Below, piece by piece: positions 54,044-63,099 of a stretch of 64,000 nucleotides of DNA (positions within the stretch are counted from its first letter, which is position 1; each line of letters begins with the position of its first letter). A program made the translations under genes and the position numbers. Source of the DNA: Lacinutrix sp. Bg11-31 (lineage in GTDB: Bacteria; Bacteroidota; Bacteroidia; Flavobacteriales; Flavobacteriaceae); assembly GCF_002831665.1 (NCBI RefSeq), contig NZ_CP025118.1, positions 2,170,001 through 2,234,000 on the forward strand, written 5' to 3'. The notes beneath the pieces were generated by a model. The model had not been told where the DNA came from, made no database searches, and saw nothing but the letters and a program-made list of their open reading frames with translations.

Positions 54044-55374
54044 TAGATAGTTGGTGCCGTAACACTTCTACCTATCCAACATCCTATTTTAATTGTTTTT
54101 CCAGACATACCTGCTGAGAAAATTTCTGTTTTAGATGGCGCTAATGCTCTATATTTTGAAGCTGTTGAGCTACTTGCTTTTGCAGCTTCATTTGCAGCTA
54201 ACCAGAAGATAGCTCTTTTCTCGAAGTTACTACTTCCACAACTTTTTACACTTGCAGCATACATAGCAGCAATTTGTAAGTGAGGTTTAGTATCTGCAGG
54301 GTTTAATTGCACAGCTTTATTAAAGTAAGTTCTTGCTTGACCATAACTTCCTTTTCCTTTAAATTCTAAAGCTAAATTATAATTAAGTTTTGCTAATTTT
54401 AATGGATCTGTTTCTAATCTAAATATTTCATCTAAATACTTTTGTTCTCCAGTTATTCCATAAAGGTAACGTGCAACATCAGCATTTGGTGCTAAAGAAT
54501 ACTTTTGTTTTACAACTTTTACAAACATTGGGTCTGTTTTACAACCTTTAGCATATAGCTTATTCATTGCTCTTTGTAACCAAATACCATCGTTTTTGTT
54601 TGCCTCGTAATCTCTTTGATAGATTGGAATTAAGACAGAACAGTTTGCTCTTTCTCCTAATTCTGTTTCTAAGCTTCCTGTAATTTTATCGAAAGCAGAT
54701 AATGTTTGCGTATAGAATTTTTTGTACTTAGCATCTTTACTAGATAAGCCTTCTCCTTTTGCAATGTATTCGTTTAATTTTATTGAGTTTTTTCCAACTT
54801 CAATTTCAATTTTATCAACTACATCATCATATTTATTAAAAAGCTCTTGAGGTGTTTTACTTCCTTTATCGTACATGCTTACCATCATTTTAAAGTAAAC
54901 ATATAAACCTTTTGGGCTTTTAAAATTTGCTAAATCTGACTTATAAATAGCATCAAACTCATTATAAATTTGCTCATCATTTAAACCTAATAATATTCTA
55001 TTATCATATCTAAGTTCTGTTTTCTTTGCTTCAAATTTTCCTTTAGGAGACTTTTTAGCATAGTTTGCCATTCTAGAATCCCATAACGTAGTTAATTCAT
55101 TTATGTATTCTACTTTTTTAGCATCTGTAGTTGCAGCATCTAATAAGCCTTCAAACATATCTTCTCCATATTTATAAAGACCAGATAGGTTAAATTTTGG
55201 GCAATCTTTTATTGCTTTATTATAGTAAGGCACTGCCTCAGTATATTTTTTAGCTTTTACAGTCTCAGCCAATAACGACATGTTTATTGTACAATCTTCA
55301 TTGCTAGTTTGAGCAAAATTTGCATTGAGCCCTAAAAACAGGATGGCAATTATTAATGTGATGTTAGTTTTCAT
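54043..55374 (-). CDS. Secreted TPR-repeat protein
   Basis: This 443-residue protein has a signal peptide (about 1-21, ending NANFAQ) and mostly helical sequence with TPR-like units at the front (ETVKAKKYTEAVPYYNKAIK, about 33-52) and near the C-terminus (LNYNLALEFKGKGSYGQART, AVQLNPADTKPHLQIAAMY, about 330-372). The function is unknown. It lies between an outer-membrane barrel gene and lptC; its coding sequence overlaps lptC by one base. A scaffold role in the periplasm is inferred only. Confidence 0.82.
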   Translation of the reverse strand: MKTNITLIIAILFLGLNANFAQTSNEDCTINMSLLAETVKAKKYTEAVPYYNKAIKDCPKFNLSGLYKYGEDMFEGLLDAATTDAKKVEYINELTTLWDSRMANYAKKSPKGKFEAKKTELRYDNRILLGLNDEQIYNEFDAIYKSDLANFKSPKGLYVYFKMMVSMYDKGSKTPQELFNKYDDVVDKIEIEVGKNSIKLNEYIAKGEGLSSKDAKYKKFYTQTLSAFDKITGSLETELGERANCSVLIPIYQRDYEANKNDGIWLQRAMNKLYAKGCKTDPMFVKVVKQKYSLAPNADVARYLYGITGEQKYLDEIFRLETDPLKLAKLNYNLALEFKGKGSYGQARTYFNKAVQLNPADTKPHLQIAAMYAASVKSCGSSNFEKRAIFWLAANEAAKASSSTASKYRALAPSKTEIFSAGMSGKTIKIGCWIGRSVTAPTI

Positions 55375-55392
55375 AATCTTAGTGTTTTGTTA

Positions 55393-56709
55393 TTAGTTGT
55401 ATTTTCTTTTTTCAAACCATCTATCGTTTAACGATAGACTGAGTTTAAACTTTAGAAAGTTCTCTTGAATTAAGTTGGCATTTGTTGTGCCACGTTTACC
55501 TATTTCAAAACCTAAATTGGCATTCGAGAATGGATTCTTATTTGTTCCAACTGGTAAACCTACTCCAAAAGATATGCCAAACTCTTTAATAGACTCATTT
55601 TGCACTTGTAAACCTGTGTTCTCAAAGCGTAATCCAGCCCTGTAAACAACACGACTCCAGTAACTTGTGAACGAATTATACTTTGGGATATAAAATCCTC
55701 CCATAGATAGCGTTGAGGCGTCTACAAAAGTGGTTCCTGTGTTTGTATATAATGTATTAGAAAATTCGCTAGCATTTTGTGTTGTGTATTCTACTCCTGC
55801 AAACCATTTTCTTGGCGCTCCAATTCCTGCTCCAAAAGATAATCTAGAAGGTAATTTTACACTTGTTTTATTTAAACCATTTGCAGCTAAATCTGCATCG
55901 ATAGTAGTTACTACAAATTCTGCTCCTGTACTACTATTTATTGTTATGTTAGAAAAAGAACGTTCGTTATTAGAATTAATATCGCTTGAAGGTGAATAAG
56001 TTAAAGCAGATTGTAATTCTAGCTTATCTGTAATCATCTTTTGGTAATGTAATCCAATATTAATATTAAGCCCACTTAAGTCTGATCTGTTTTCCTCTCG
56101 TGATTGTGTTTGTAATGGCTCATTCTCATTATTATAGTTAAATTCTATAGTACTGTTCTGAATGTTTCCAAAATTGTAATTAGCATCTATTCCTGCACTT
56201 AAACCATCTGTAATTTGATATCCAAAAGAAAGAAATGCTTTATTTAAACCACCTTCTCCTCTAAAACGTGTATCAACATTTCCTGCAGCATTACTTGTCT
56301 CTAACCTGTAGCCTACTGCTGTGTAAGGCAATAAACCAAATCCTACACCAAGTTTCCCTAACGGAATAGACAGCGCTAAGTAATCGAAAGTTGAAGACTT
56401 AACACGGTCTTCACTAGAGTTGGTTTTTAATTTTGTAGATGTATGGCTACCACCAACTGTAAACTTTACAGGACGACTTTCATTATTAAAGGTCTCGATA
56501 TTAGAACCTCCATAAGTCGCTGGGTTTCTAAAATTTACATGAATACTATCTTTATAAATACTCAATCCTCCCATACTAGCATTCTCCACAGAACCTTTAA
56601 ACTTTAAAGTTCCTATTCCATAAAAAGAATATGGAGAAGCTGTTGTTTCCTGAGCGTAACTTTGAATTGCAAACAATGCAATAAAAACTAATACAAGTTT
56701 TTTTATCAT
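55393..56709 (-). CDS. Outer-membrane beta-barrel protein (FadL/PorV-like)
   Basis: This 438-residue protein has a signal peptide (about 1-19, LVLVFIALFAIQSYAQ). PYSFYGIGTLKFKGSVENAS follows, the front of a transport-type barrel, and then alternating amphipathic strands to the end (KFKLSLSLNDRWFEKRKYN, terminal region). The layout fits OmpP1/FadL-like or PorV-like barrels. The substrate is unknown. It starts at the last base of the coaX stop and is followed 18 bases later by the TPR gene, so these form one transcript. Confidence 0.8.
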   Translation of the reverse strand: MIKKLVLVFIALFAIQSYAQETTASPYSFYGIGTLKFKGSVENASMGGLSIYKDSIHVNFRNPATYGGSNIETFNNESRPVKFTVGGSHTSTKLKTNSSEDRVKSSTFDYLALSIPLGKLGVGFGLLPYTAVGYRLETSNAAGNVDTRFRGEGGLNKAFLSFGYQITDGLSAGIDANYNFGNIQNSTIEFNYNNENEPLQTQSREENRSDLSGLNINIGLHYQKMITDKLELQSALTYSPSSDINSNNERSFSNITINSSTGAEFVVTTIDADLAANGLNKTSVKLPSRLSFGAGIGAPRKWFAGVEYTTQNASEFSNTLYTNTGTTFVDASTLSMGGFYIPKYNSFTSYWSRVVYRAGLRFENTGLQVQNESIKEFGISFGVGLPVGTNKNPFSNANLGFEIGKRGTTNANLIQENFLKFKLSLSLNDRWFEKRKYN

Positions 56710-57437
56710 TAGTGTTGGTTATATTGTAAAATAAAATTCAATCCTTCTAAAAGGAAATTTGAATTCGCAAATATGCTACTTTTTAATTGTTTAGACAACA
56801 TTTTAGTGTCTCCTCCTGTTAAAATTACTGTTAAATCTTGATATTCTTCTTTATACTGACTTATACAACCATCAATTTCGTTTAAAACACCATTTACAAC
56901 TCCAGAGTGCATAGAAGTTGCTGTTGCATCTCCTATAAAATATTTTGGAACCTCTGTTTCTAACAATGGCAAATTTGCTGTTTGATTATGCATTGCTTTG
57001 TAACGCATACGAATGCCTGGAGAAATTGCACCACCAAGATACTCGTTTTTAGTGTTTATAAAATCGAAAGTAATGCACGTTCCTGCATCTATAATAAGCA
57101 CATTATTATCTGGAAATTGTTGTACAGAAGCACAAACCAATGCAATACGGTCTATTCCTAAAGTTTTAGGTGTACTATATAAATTTTTAAAAGGCAATTT
57201 AGATTTATGTGTTAATATTTGAAGTTTAAATTCATTTTTCAAGAACTCTAAGGCTTCATCATCTAATTTACCAACCGATGAAACTATAGCAGACTTAACA
57301 CTTTTGTTGTCTTTTTGAAGCTTTCTAATTTCAATTATACATTTTTTAGTTTCTACACGCGCTTTCTCAATTAGCTTATTTTTTTTAAAAATAGCGAGTT
57401 TGGTATACGTATTACCGACATCAATAATTAAATTCAT
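56709..57437 (-). CDS. coaX: Type III pantothenate kinase CoaX
   Basis: This 242-residue enzyme phosphorylates pantothenate, the first step of coenzyme A synthesis. It is an ASKHA-fold kinase with the phosphate 1 motif NLIIDVGNTYTKLAIF (about 2-17), the pantothenate-binding GIDRIALVCA (about 94-103), the phosphate 2 motif VLIIDAGTCITFDFI (about 114-128) and GGAISPGIRMRYKAMH (about 135-150), plus VILTGGDTKML near the end. Type III enzymes are not feedback-inhibited by CoA. It heads the minus-strand envelope run and is divergent from tRNA-Phe. Confidence 0.96.
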   Translation of the reverse strand: MNLIIDVGNTYTKLAIFKKNKLIEKARVETKKCIIEIRKLQKDNKSVKSAIVSSVGKLDDEALEFLKNEFKLQILTHKSKLPFKNLYSTPKTLGIDRIALVCASVQQFPDNNVLIIDAGTCITFDFINTKNEYLGGAISPGIRMRYKAMHNQTANLPLLETEVPKYFIGDATATSMHSGVVNGVLNEIDGCISQYKEEYQDLTVILTGGDTKMLSKQLKSSIFANSNFLLEGLNFILQYNQH

Positions 57438-57453
57438 ATAATAATTTGAAAAA

Positions 57454-57461
57454 CAAATCTA
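57454..57461 (-). promoter_or_regulatory. Candidate -7 element for coaX
   Basis: TAGATTTG on the minus strand fits TAnnTTTG, 16 bases before the coaX ATG. No clear -33 partner. Confidence 0.45.
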
Positions 57462-57576
57462 CAAAATTGAAGTTGTATTTTCTACTGTAATCTATTGATA
57501 TTATGGTGTCTGAATTGGACTTTTGCGCTTTTAAAAAAATAATATTAAAATTGTTTTGAAATTTTACAACATTTCT

Positions 57577-57607
57577 TTTGCAAGTATCAAAATTGAGACT
57601 ATATTTG
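57577..57607 (+). promoter_or_regulatory. Full Bacteroidota promoter for tRNA-Phe
   Basis: TTTG (57577-57580) and TATATTTG (57600-57607) are separated by 19 bases, the canonical -33/-7 arrangement for the primary sigma factor of this phylum. The tRNA begins 21 bases downstream. Confidence 0.8.
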
Positions 57608-57628
57608 CACTCGCAATTTATTGCTACT

Positions 57629-57704
57629 GGTGCCTTAGCTCAGTTGGTAGAGCAAAGGACTGAAAATCCTTGTGTCCCTGGTTCGATTCCTGGAGGCACC
57701 ACCA
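57629..57704 (+). tRNA. tRNA-Phe (anticodon GAA)
   Basis: The cloverleaf has acceptor GGTGCCT paired with AGGCACC, D arm TAGCTCAGTTGGTAGAGCA, anticodon stem GGACT/AATCC with loop containing GAA, and T arm CCTGG-TTCGATT-CCTGG. The CCA end is encoded (57702-57704), unlike the tRNA-Arg in this window. Confidence 0.97.
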
Positions 57705-57707
57705 CTA

Positions 57708-57737
57708 AAAACCCGATTCATCTGAATCGGGTTTTTT
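57708..57737 (+). terminator. Terminator after tRNA-Phe
   Basis: Perfect 12-bp stem AAACCCGATTCA / TGAATCGGGTTT with a 2-nt loop and a T tail, starting 4 bases after the tRNA. Confidence 0.92.
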
Positions 57738-57986
57738 GGTTTTATATAAGTATTTAAAAATAAGTAGGTAAAGCATAACAACTATCTATTTCAACCAATA
57801 TTGTTAGTAATTAACACCTCTCTTTATCCACCTCAAACAGGCTGTTTTTTTATTTTTAACTATGGCACTCTCAATAAATTCACAATTATTTTAGATTTAG
57901 GGATCACTATTATCCAACCAAACTAAGTGAACTATTGCCTATATCAAGATATCGTCGTTAATAATCTACATGTAAAATCTATTAGT
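57738..57986. other. Intergenic region, nothing recognised
   Basis: About 250 bases between the tRNA-Phe terminator and the 3' end of the response-regulator gene. I see no coding frame, RNA or strong hairpin. Confidence 0.5.
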
Positions 57987-58454
57987 CTATTCTACTAGTT
58001 TTACTTTTCTTTTTAAATTAACATCATCTGCTTGATAATCAAACATTTTAAGATATGGTCTATATCTAACTATTACTTTATTAAGACTAGTAGCTGTAAG
58101 CGGTTTATTAATAAAGCCAGCACAATACTTATTCTCTTGAGTCTTTTTAATATCCTGAGAGTTAGTTGATGAGGATAACACATGTATTTTAATATCTTTT
58201 TTATCTACATTACTAAGCTTACTAAATTCTTTTAAAAATTGAAACCCATCCATCTCTGGCATATTTATATCTAAAAAAATAACATCGGGAACAAATATTT
58301 TTTGACATGTTTTACCTCCTGACTTTTTTAGAAAATTTATAGCAGAACTTCCACTTGCGAATATTTCAATATTACAATCTGAATTAACCTTTTCAATAAT
58401 TTTCTGACTTACAAACAAGTCAATCTTACTATCGTCAATTATCATTATGTCCAT
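57987..58454 (-). CDS. Single-domain response regulator (CheY-like)
   Basis: This 155-residue protein is one receiver domain. The acidic pair is at the front (MIIDDSKIDLFVS, Asp about 6-7), the phospho-acceptor Asp is in VIFLDINMPEMDGFQFLKEF (about 60), the Ser/Thr switch in HVLSSSTNS and the Lys in GFINKPLTATSL (about 120). The closing 25 residues are basic, with no DNA-binding or enzyme domain. It starts 14 bases after the histidine kinase and is its likely partner. With no output domain it probably acts by protein contact or as a phosphate sink. Confidence 0.93.
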   Translation of the reverse strand: MDIMIIDDSKIDLFVSQKIIEKVNSDCNIEIFASGSSAINFLKKSGGKTCQKIFVPDVIFLDINMPEMDGFQFLKEFSKLSNVDKKDIKIHVLSSSTNSQDIKKTQENKYCAGFINKPLTATSLNKVIVRYRPYLKMFDYQADDVNLKRKVKLVE

Positions 58455-58468
58455 ACTTTAAATTTTAT

Positions 58469-60307
58469 TTAGATATTATTAGGCAAAACAATTTCAAAAA
58501 TAGAGCCGCTATTAACATAACTTTCAACTGTTACTACTCCTTTTAAATTATCTACTATGTTTTTAACGATATAAAGCCCTAAACCGTGACCTGGCACATT
58601 GTACTTATTAGCCCTGTAGTACAAATCGAAGATCTTATTAATCTTCGTTTTACATATTCCAACACCATTATCCTCTACGGTTATTACCACCTTTTCTTCA
58701 AAAGTTTTTACCGTTATATTTACATAAGACTTAAAGTTTCCATTTGGCGCTACAGAGTATTTTATGGCATTATAAATTAAATTTTGAAGAATAGAGTTTA
58801 TCATTTCTTGACTAGAATAAAACCCAAAAGCATCTACGACATTAATATTTACTTTTATATTACCCAATTTGTTTTCACAGCGCAACGACATCAATATGTC
58901 ATCTATAGCGCTAGAAAAATTAATTTTTTTAAACTCACTTTTATTAACCGAAATACTAGAGGCTTGAGAAAGATTTTCTGACAATTCCTTTCCATTTTTT
59001 ATAACGGAATCTAACATACCTGTTAAAAACACTACTTTATCATTGACTCTCTCTTCTTTAAGCAGATTAACAAGTCCTTCTGCTGAAGAAAAAGGAGACT
59101 TAAGATCATGAGCAGAGCGATACAAAAACAACTCAAGGTCTTTAGTTTTCTGTTTTAACCTGTTCTGCAAAGCTTTACGCTCTGTTATATCGAACATCAT
59201 GGCACAATAAAAATCATCCTCGTTTACACTACCACTACTTAGGGCAAATTCTACCGGAAATACTTCACCGCTTTTACGCAAGCAACACATTTCTATAATG
59301 TCTACATTTTCTTTCTTTTTAATCTTACTAACAGACCTTAACAACTCGTTAATATTTCTGAATTTTTTAGACACTAAAACGGTTAGTGATCTACCAATTA
59401 TTTCTTCTTCTGTATAACCAAAAGCAGCCTCAGCTCCTTTATTCCATGCCGTAATATTCCCTTTACCGTCTGCTACGACAATAACGCCAACATTAATAGA
59501 TTGATATATTGATCTAAATTTAGCTTCACTATCTCTAAGATTATTACTAAGGCCTTTAAATTTGGTTATCTCATAAAGAGCGATCGTTGCAGAAAGAACC
59601 TCTCCCATCTTTCTAGAATTAGGAGAAATTACTACGGAATAAAACACTTTTCTTCCCTGAGCATCATAATCAAATAACTCAAACTGATGTGTTAATTTAT
59701 CGACAAAAACTTTATCTATATTCTCTTTAAAGGACTCAAAAGTTGTAGGAATAAAATAATCATATATATAGGTGTTAATTAACTCACCAATTTCTTTATT
59801 ACAAAAACTCTTATTCGCATTCAAAATCTTACCATGCTTAGAAATAGTAAACACTTGTAAAGGCATCGCTTCTAAAAAATCCTTATTTACTAATTCAGTT
59901 TTTAAAAGCTCAGTGTTTTTTTTATAATACTTAGTAACATCTTTATAAATTGATAGATATTTTAGCGTTTTCTCTCCTTCATTTACTATTGGAATAATTG
60001 TAGTATCTAACCAAAACTCCTTCCCAGTAGTAGAGAAGTCTGCTAAAATCCCATTCCACTTATTTCTCTTTTTTATTGTTCTCCATAAATTTTTATATAT
60101 TTTTCCAGTATGGAGCGGAGATTTTAATAATTCGTGTGTTTCACCAATAATCCTATTAGCATCACATTCTAAAATCTTACAAAAGTTATCATTAGCAAAT
60201 TCTATTCTACCCAATGAATCTGTTACTGAAACTATAGCGCTTTCAACAACATGATCTAGCATATTATTATTGAGCACATTAGATAAGTTATATTTAATCG
60301 CTTCCAT
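58469..60307 (-). CDS. Soluble sensor histidine kinase with three PAS domains
   Basis: This 612-residue protein has no membrane segment, so it should sense in the cytoplasm. PAS1 spans about 18-130 (IVSVTDSLGRIEFANDNFC), PAS2 about 145-255 (QVFTISKHGKILNANKSFC) and PAS3 about 265-380 (GVIVVADGKGNITAWNKGAE; DITERKALQNRL). The dimerisation domain carries the phospho-His in LYRSAHDLKSPFSSAEGL (about 400), and the ATP-binding domain has the N box LQNLIYNAIKYS, G1 VEDNGVGI and G2 GHGLGLYIVKNIVDNL. The signal is unknown; no haem or flavin residues can be claimed. It overlaps the upstream STAS-like gene by 14 bases. Confidence 0.95.
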   Translation of the reverse strand: MEAIKYNLSNVLNNNMLDHVVESAIVSVTDSLGRIEFANDNFCKILECDANRIIGETHELLKSPLHTGKIYKNLWRTIKKRNKWNGILADFSTTGKEFWLDTTIIPIVNEGEKTLKYLSIYKDVTKYYKKNTELLKTELVNKDFLEAMPLQVFTISKHGKILNANKSFCNKEIGELINTYIYDYFIPTTFESFKENIDKVFVDKLTHQFELFDYDAQGRKVFYSVVISPNSRKMGEVLSATIALYEITKFKGLSNNLRDSEAKFRSIYQSINVGVIVVADGKGNITAWNKGAEAAFGYTEEEIIGRSLTVLVSKKFRNINELLRSVSKIKKKENVDIIEMCCLRKSGEVFPVEFALSSGSVNEDDFYCAMMFDITERKALQNRLKQKTKDLELFLYRSAHDLKSPFSSAEGLVNLLKEERVNDKVVFLTGMLDSVIKNGKELSENLSQASSISVNKSEFKKINFSSAIDDILMSLRCENKLGNIKVNINVVDAFGFYSSQEMINSILQNLIYNAIKYSVAPNGNFKSYVNITVKTFEEKVVITVEDNGVGICKTKINKIFDLYYRANKYNVPGHGLGLYIVKNIVDNLKGVVTVESYVNSGSIFEIVLPNNI

Positions 60308-60698
60308 AAAATTTGTTTTTAGTTTCTATGCAATACTTTTTTGCGGCTTCCATGTCACTAAACACACAAAAAGGAGTTATAGGTTCGTAAATTCTTTTAT
60401 AAGAAGTTATTACTAGTTTTATTCCAATAGAATTGAGAACAAATGCTTCAGAAATTCTTAGCTTAACTAATATTGGCGAAGTAGCCAATAAATTTGATAT
60501 TTCACGAGTAAAAACGCCTTGAAAATCTCTTGAATCAACTAGAAAAGGCATAGGCTCTCCGTTACATAGTTTATCTATTACTTTTATAAATAGCTTTACT
60601 GTATCTAACTCAAATTTATAATTAGCATTTTCATTTCTAAACTGACAGTAAAGAACACCATTGTCTGTCCAAAATTTAGAAAACCCAATCTCAATCAT
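60294..60698 (-). CDS. Small STAS-like protein, paralogue B
   Basis: This 134-residue cytoplasmic protein has alternating strands and helices: FSKFWTDNGVLYCQF, LCNGEPMPFLVDSRDFQGVF, EISNLLATSPILVKLRISEA and PFCVFSDMEAAKKYC. The pattern (strand pair, helix, strand ending in a D/R-rich turn, helix) resembles STAS/SpoIIAA-like folds found as small proteins in Bacteroidota. It aligns along its length with the preceding gene product (KFWxDxxxxYCxF, then NGxxxPxxxDxR). The ATG at 60698 has AGGGGA just before it; an ATG at 60719 is an alternative that would overlap paralogue A. The family call is tentative. Confidence 0.7.
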   Translation of the reverse strand: MIEIGFSKFWTDNGVLYCQFRNENANYKFELDTVKLFIKVIDKLCNGEPMPFLVDSRDFQGVFTREISNLLATSPILVKLRISEAFVLNSIGIKLVITSYKRIYEPITPFCVFSDMEAAKKYCIETKNKFYGSD

Positions 60699-60708
60699 GT
60701 TTCCCCTA

Positions 60709-61131
60709 TTAATGGTCATAGCTTAAAGAATTAAAGAGTGCATAATTATGATTACTATATTTTATTGCTAAATCAGATTCCATAAAAATTAAATTAGGCA
60801 CATTAGTATCACGAAACATTAAATAAAATGAAAGAATAATTTTTCGTTTTTGGCTTTCAATTAAAAACACTTTTGATAAGACCGTCTTTTCAAGTTTAGA
60901 GCTATTTGATAACAACTTGAATAGTTTTACCAAAACCAAACTTTTAAGCCCTCTTAAATCAAATATCACAGGCAAATAAGTTCCATTAGACAATATGGAA
61001 ATAGCTTCGTAAAATATATCTTCAAAACCATCATGAAAATAATTTTTATCAAAATCATTATAAAACTTACAATAAATAATGTTTTGGTCTACCCAAAACT
61101 TAATATTGTTTATTTGTATTTCGTTTTTCAT
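60709..61131 (-). CDS. Small STAS-like protein, paralogue A
   Basis: This 140-residue cytoplasmic protein is the first gene of the four-gene signalling operon. It shares NIKFWVDQNIIYCKFYND, LSNGTYLPVIFDLRGLKSL, KLFKLLSNSSKLEKTVLSKV and NLIFMESDLAIKYS with the same positions of paralogue B. No phospho-Ser motif like that of classical anti-anti-sigma factors (DxSG) is seen: the corresponding turn reads FDLRGL. The role is unknown; it may bind or tune the kinase encoded downstream. The ATG at 61131 is used; a GTG at 61140 is an alternative. Confidence 0.7.
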   Translation of the reverse strand: MKNEIQINNIKFWVDQNIIYCKFYNDFDKNYFHDGFEDIFYEAISILSNGTYLPVIFDLRGLKSLVLVKLFKLLSNSSKLEKTVLSKVFLIESQKRKIILSFYLMFRDTNVPNLIFMESDLAIKYSNHNYALFNSLSYDH

Positions 61132-61140
61132 TATTATCAC

Positions 61141-61740
61141 TTTTAGAAATCAACTCCAATAGAGGTGCCGCAATGTGTTTTAAAACAAAAAAATATTTTA
61201 AACCGCCTATTTAAAAGGCTTAACAATGATTACGTATAATTACAGCAATACTATATTGTACGATATACCGCGAAATCTATTTAATACAAACATAGGAATC
61301 AACGGATTACCGTTAGTTTTACAGGGCTCTTAAAAGTTCTAGATTAACACGACATTCTAAAGGCTAAGCTTGGCAAATACCACCTTATAACTTTAATTAA
61401 AATCAACATCTAGTATTCAACGAATCAATTTTGGAGACCAAAACCATTTTAGGTGGTTAGAATTAATTGAAACGCCTAAAGAAAACAAGACTACACATTA
61501 GTAAATACGATTAACTAAATCATTAAAAACAATCGGCTTAACGTATTAAACCATCTGATTTTCAGTACTTATGGCAGTTGAATTTTTTGTTTTTTTTTTA
61601 ACAGTCAAAATATCTCTTAAATAGTACTAAACAGAAAGCGCCTCTATTGACACTTATTAAGTATTAATAATTTATTTTATATTAAGGTTTAAAGAAAAAA
61701 CAGTTATTGAAGAAAAAGGCAAAAAAAAAAAAAAAAAAAC
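61141..61740. other. Non-coding AT-rich region with a 19-A tract
   Basis: About 600 bases with no credible coding frame on either strand. It contains the leader of the signalling operon (minus strand), a small inverted repeat (AAGCCTTTTAAATAGGCGG-like, about 61190-61211) and a homopolymer of 19 A (61721-61739) next to the 3' end of the decayed secreted-protein gene. Confidence 0.5.
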
Positions 61741-63099
61741 CTACTAGTTTTTGCTCCCAAATTTCAAGATAATCATTTGGCTCTAACTCCACGGTTGCAG
61801 AAATTGAATTACTAATAATATCTTCTAAGAGATTAACTCTCATTAATATATTAGTTTAAGTTAATGTAGTTGTTCCGTTTTTTCCTATAAAAAACGCATA
61901 GTAGTCACCTAAATTAACGTTACTCGTAACAGACAATGAAGCACTTGCTTGGAATGTTTTCGTTTTCTTCCCTAAATATGTTATTCTATTATCTTGTGGT
62001 GAGGACACCCTAAGTAAATTTACAGAAAGATTATATGGGCTTCCGGATAAAACTGATTGTACAAAACCTGTTGTAATAGTTCCATCATAATAAATATGAC
62101 CTGTTGCAACCTCATCTGAATCTATAGGTATTCTAGGATAATCTACTGTCCATGTATTATTAAAACTACATCCTGCAAACGAGCCAGTAGTGTACTTTTT
62201 AACATACTGTGTACTAGTTCCTCTAAAACTAACATTTGAAAATACTTCGTTTTCCTCTACAGGATTGCTACTAACATCTAATCCAATGGTAGAGCCGTTT
62301 ACTTCAGAGAAACCACCTTGTTTTTCAAGATTAGTAAATGTTTCGTAAGTTCCTAAGTTATTAGGAAACCATCCCATATTACTCAATAATAAATCTGTAT
62401 CATTATTATATGTTATCCCTGTTATATTTCCTGAAAACTGAACAATACTTAAAAAAAAACAATCCAAATCCATCGATAGTACCTACTGATAGAAAATTTG
62501 CGACAATAGAATCTCTAAACAGCAAATTTTATGCATCACTTCCGGTCATATTAAAAATAGTTTCTCATGGCGCAGTAATTGTTATTCCATTTATACTACC
62601 TCCAAAAAGCTCCAACAAACATTGTTTATCCAGATTTTAATAAAACATCTTCATTAGTGTCTAACCCTAATGTAGACATTATTTAAATCTATTGAGTACA
62701 CCAAAGTAATTATCCCATTTATTACATATAAGGTATTTACTGTTAATAAAGACTCACTACCTCCTCCAGTTACAAGCTCATCACTTAAATCTGCAACAAA
62801 TTTAATTAGCTTATGATTATTTCGTTTTTCTACAGCCATTCTTCCCCAACCACTTGAATCGTAAAAAAAAAGCTACTTTCTGTCATATCGTACGCCAACA
62901 AACCACCTGCAAGACTTGTTATTGCTGATTTTTGAGCCGTAGTCATCCTTGGCGCTAACACTCCTTTATCTGTTGAACTAATATCTAAAATTGAAGAAAG
63001 CTCAGAACCAGAAGTGCAAACTCCTACTTGAGAGAATGCACAATAATTAAAACAAATAACTGTAACTAATAAAAGCGTTTTTAAATGAGGTTTTAAATT
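61741..63099 (-). pseudogene. Decayed secreted structural protein gene
   Basis: Read on the minus strand, a single long protein can be followed through several lesions. It begins with a signal-like LLLVTVICFNYCAFSQVGVC (no ATG in frame) and a typical flavobacterial opening, SSILDISSTDKGVLAPRMTT. The frame slips at a 9-A run (about 62864) into YDSSGWGRMAVEKRNNHKLI, is interrupted near 62640, and continues as GGSINGITITAP with two in-frame stops (near 62568 and 62530). It slips again at a 9-A run (about 62450) and runs to an in-frame TAA at 61856. After that, TNILMRVNLLEDIISNSISA and LEPNDYLEIWEQ still follow in frame. Such proteins are secreted and tail-fibre- or adhesin-like; the exact family is not recognised. 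Confidence 0.8.

Noticed and set aside
62410..62640. A plus-strand open frame over the secreted-protein pseudogene
   Set aside because: The minus strand carries recognisable protein pieces through this segment; the plus frame is antisense.
61741..63099. Prophage tail-fibre module
   Set aside because: The fragment has a secretory signal-like start and no phage structural, integrase or lysis genes lie nearby.
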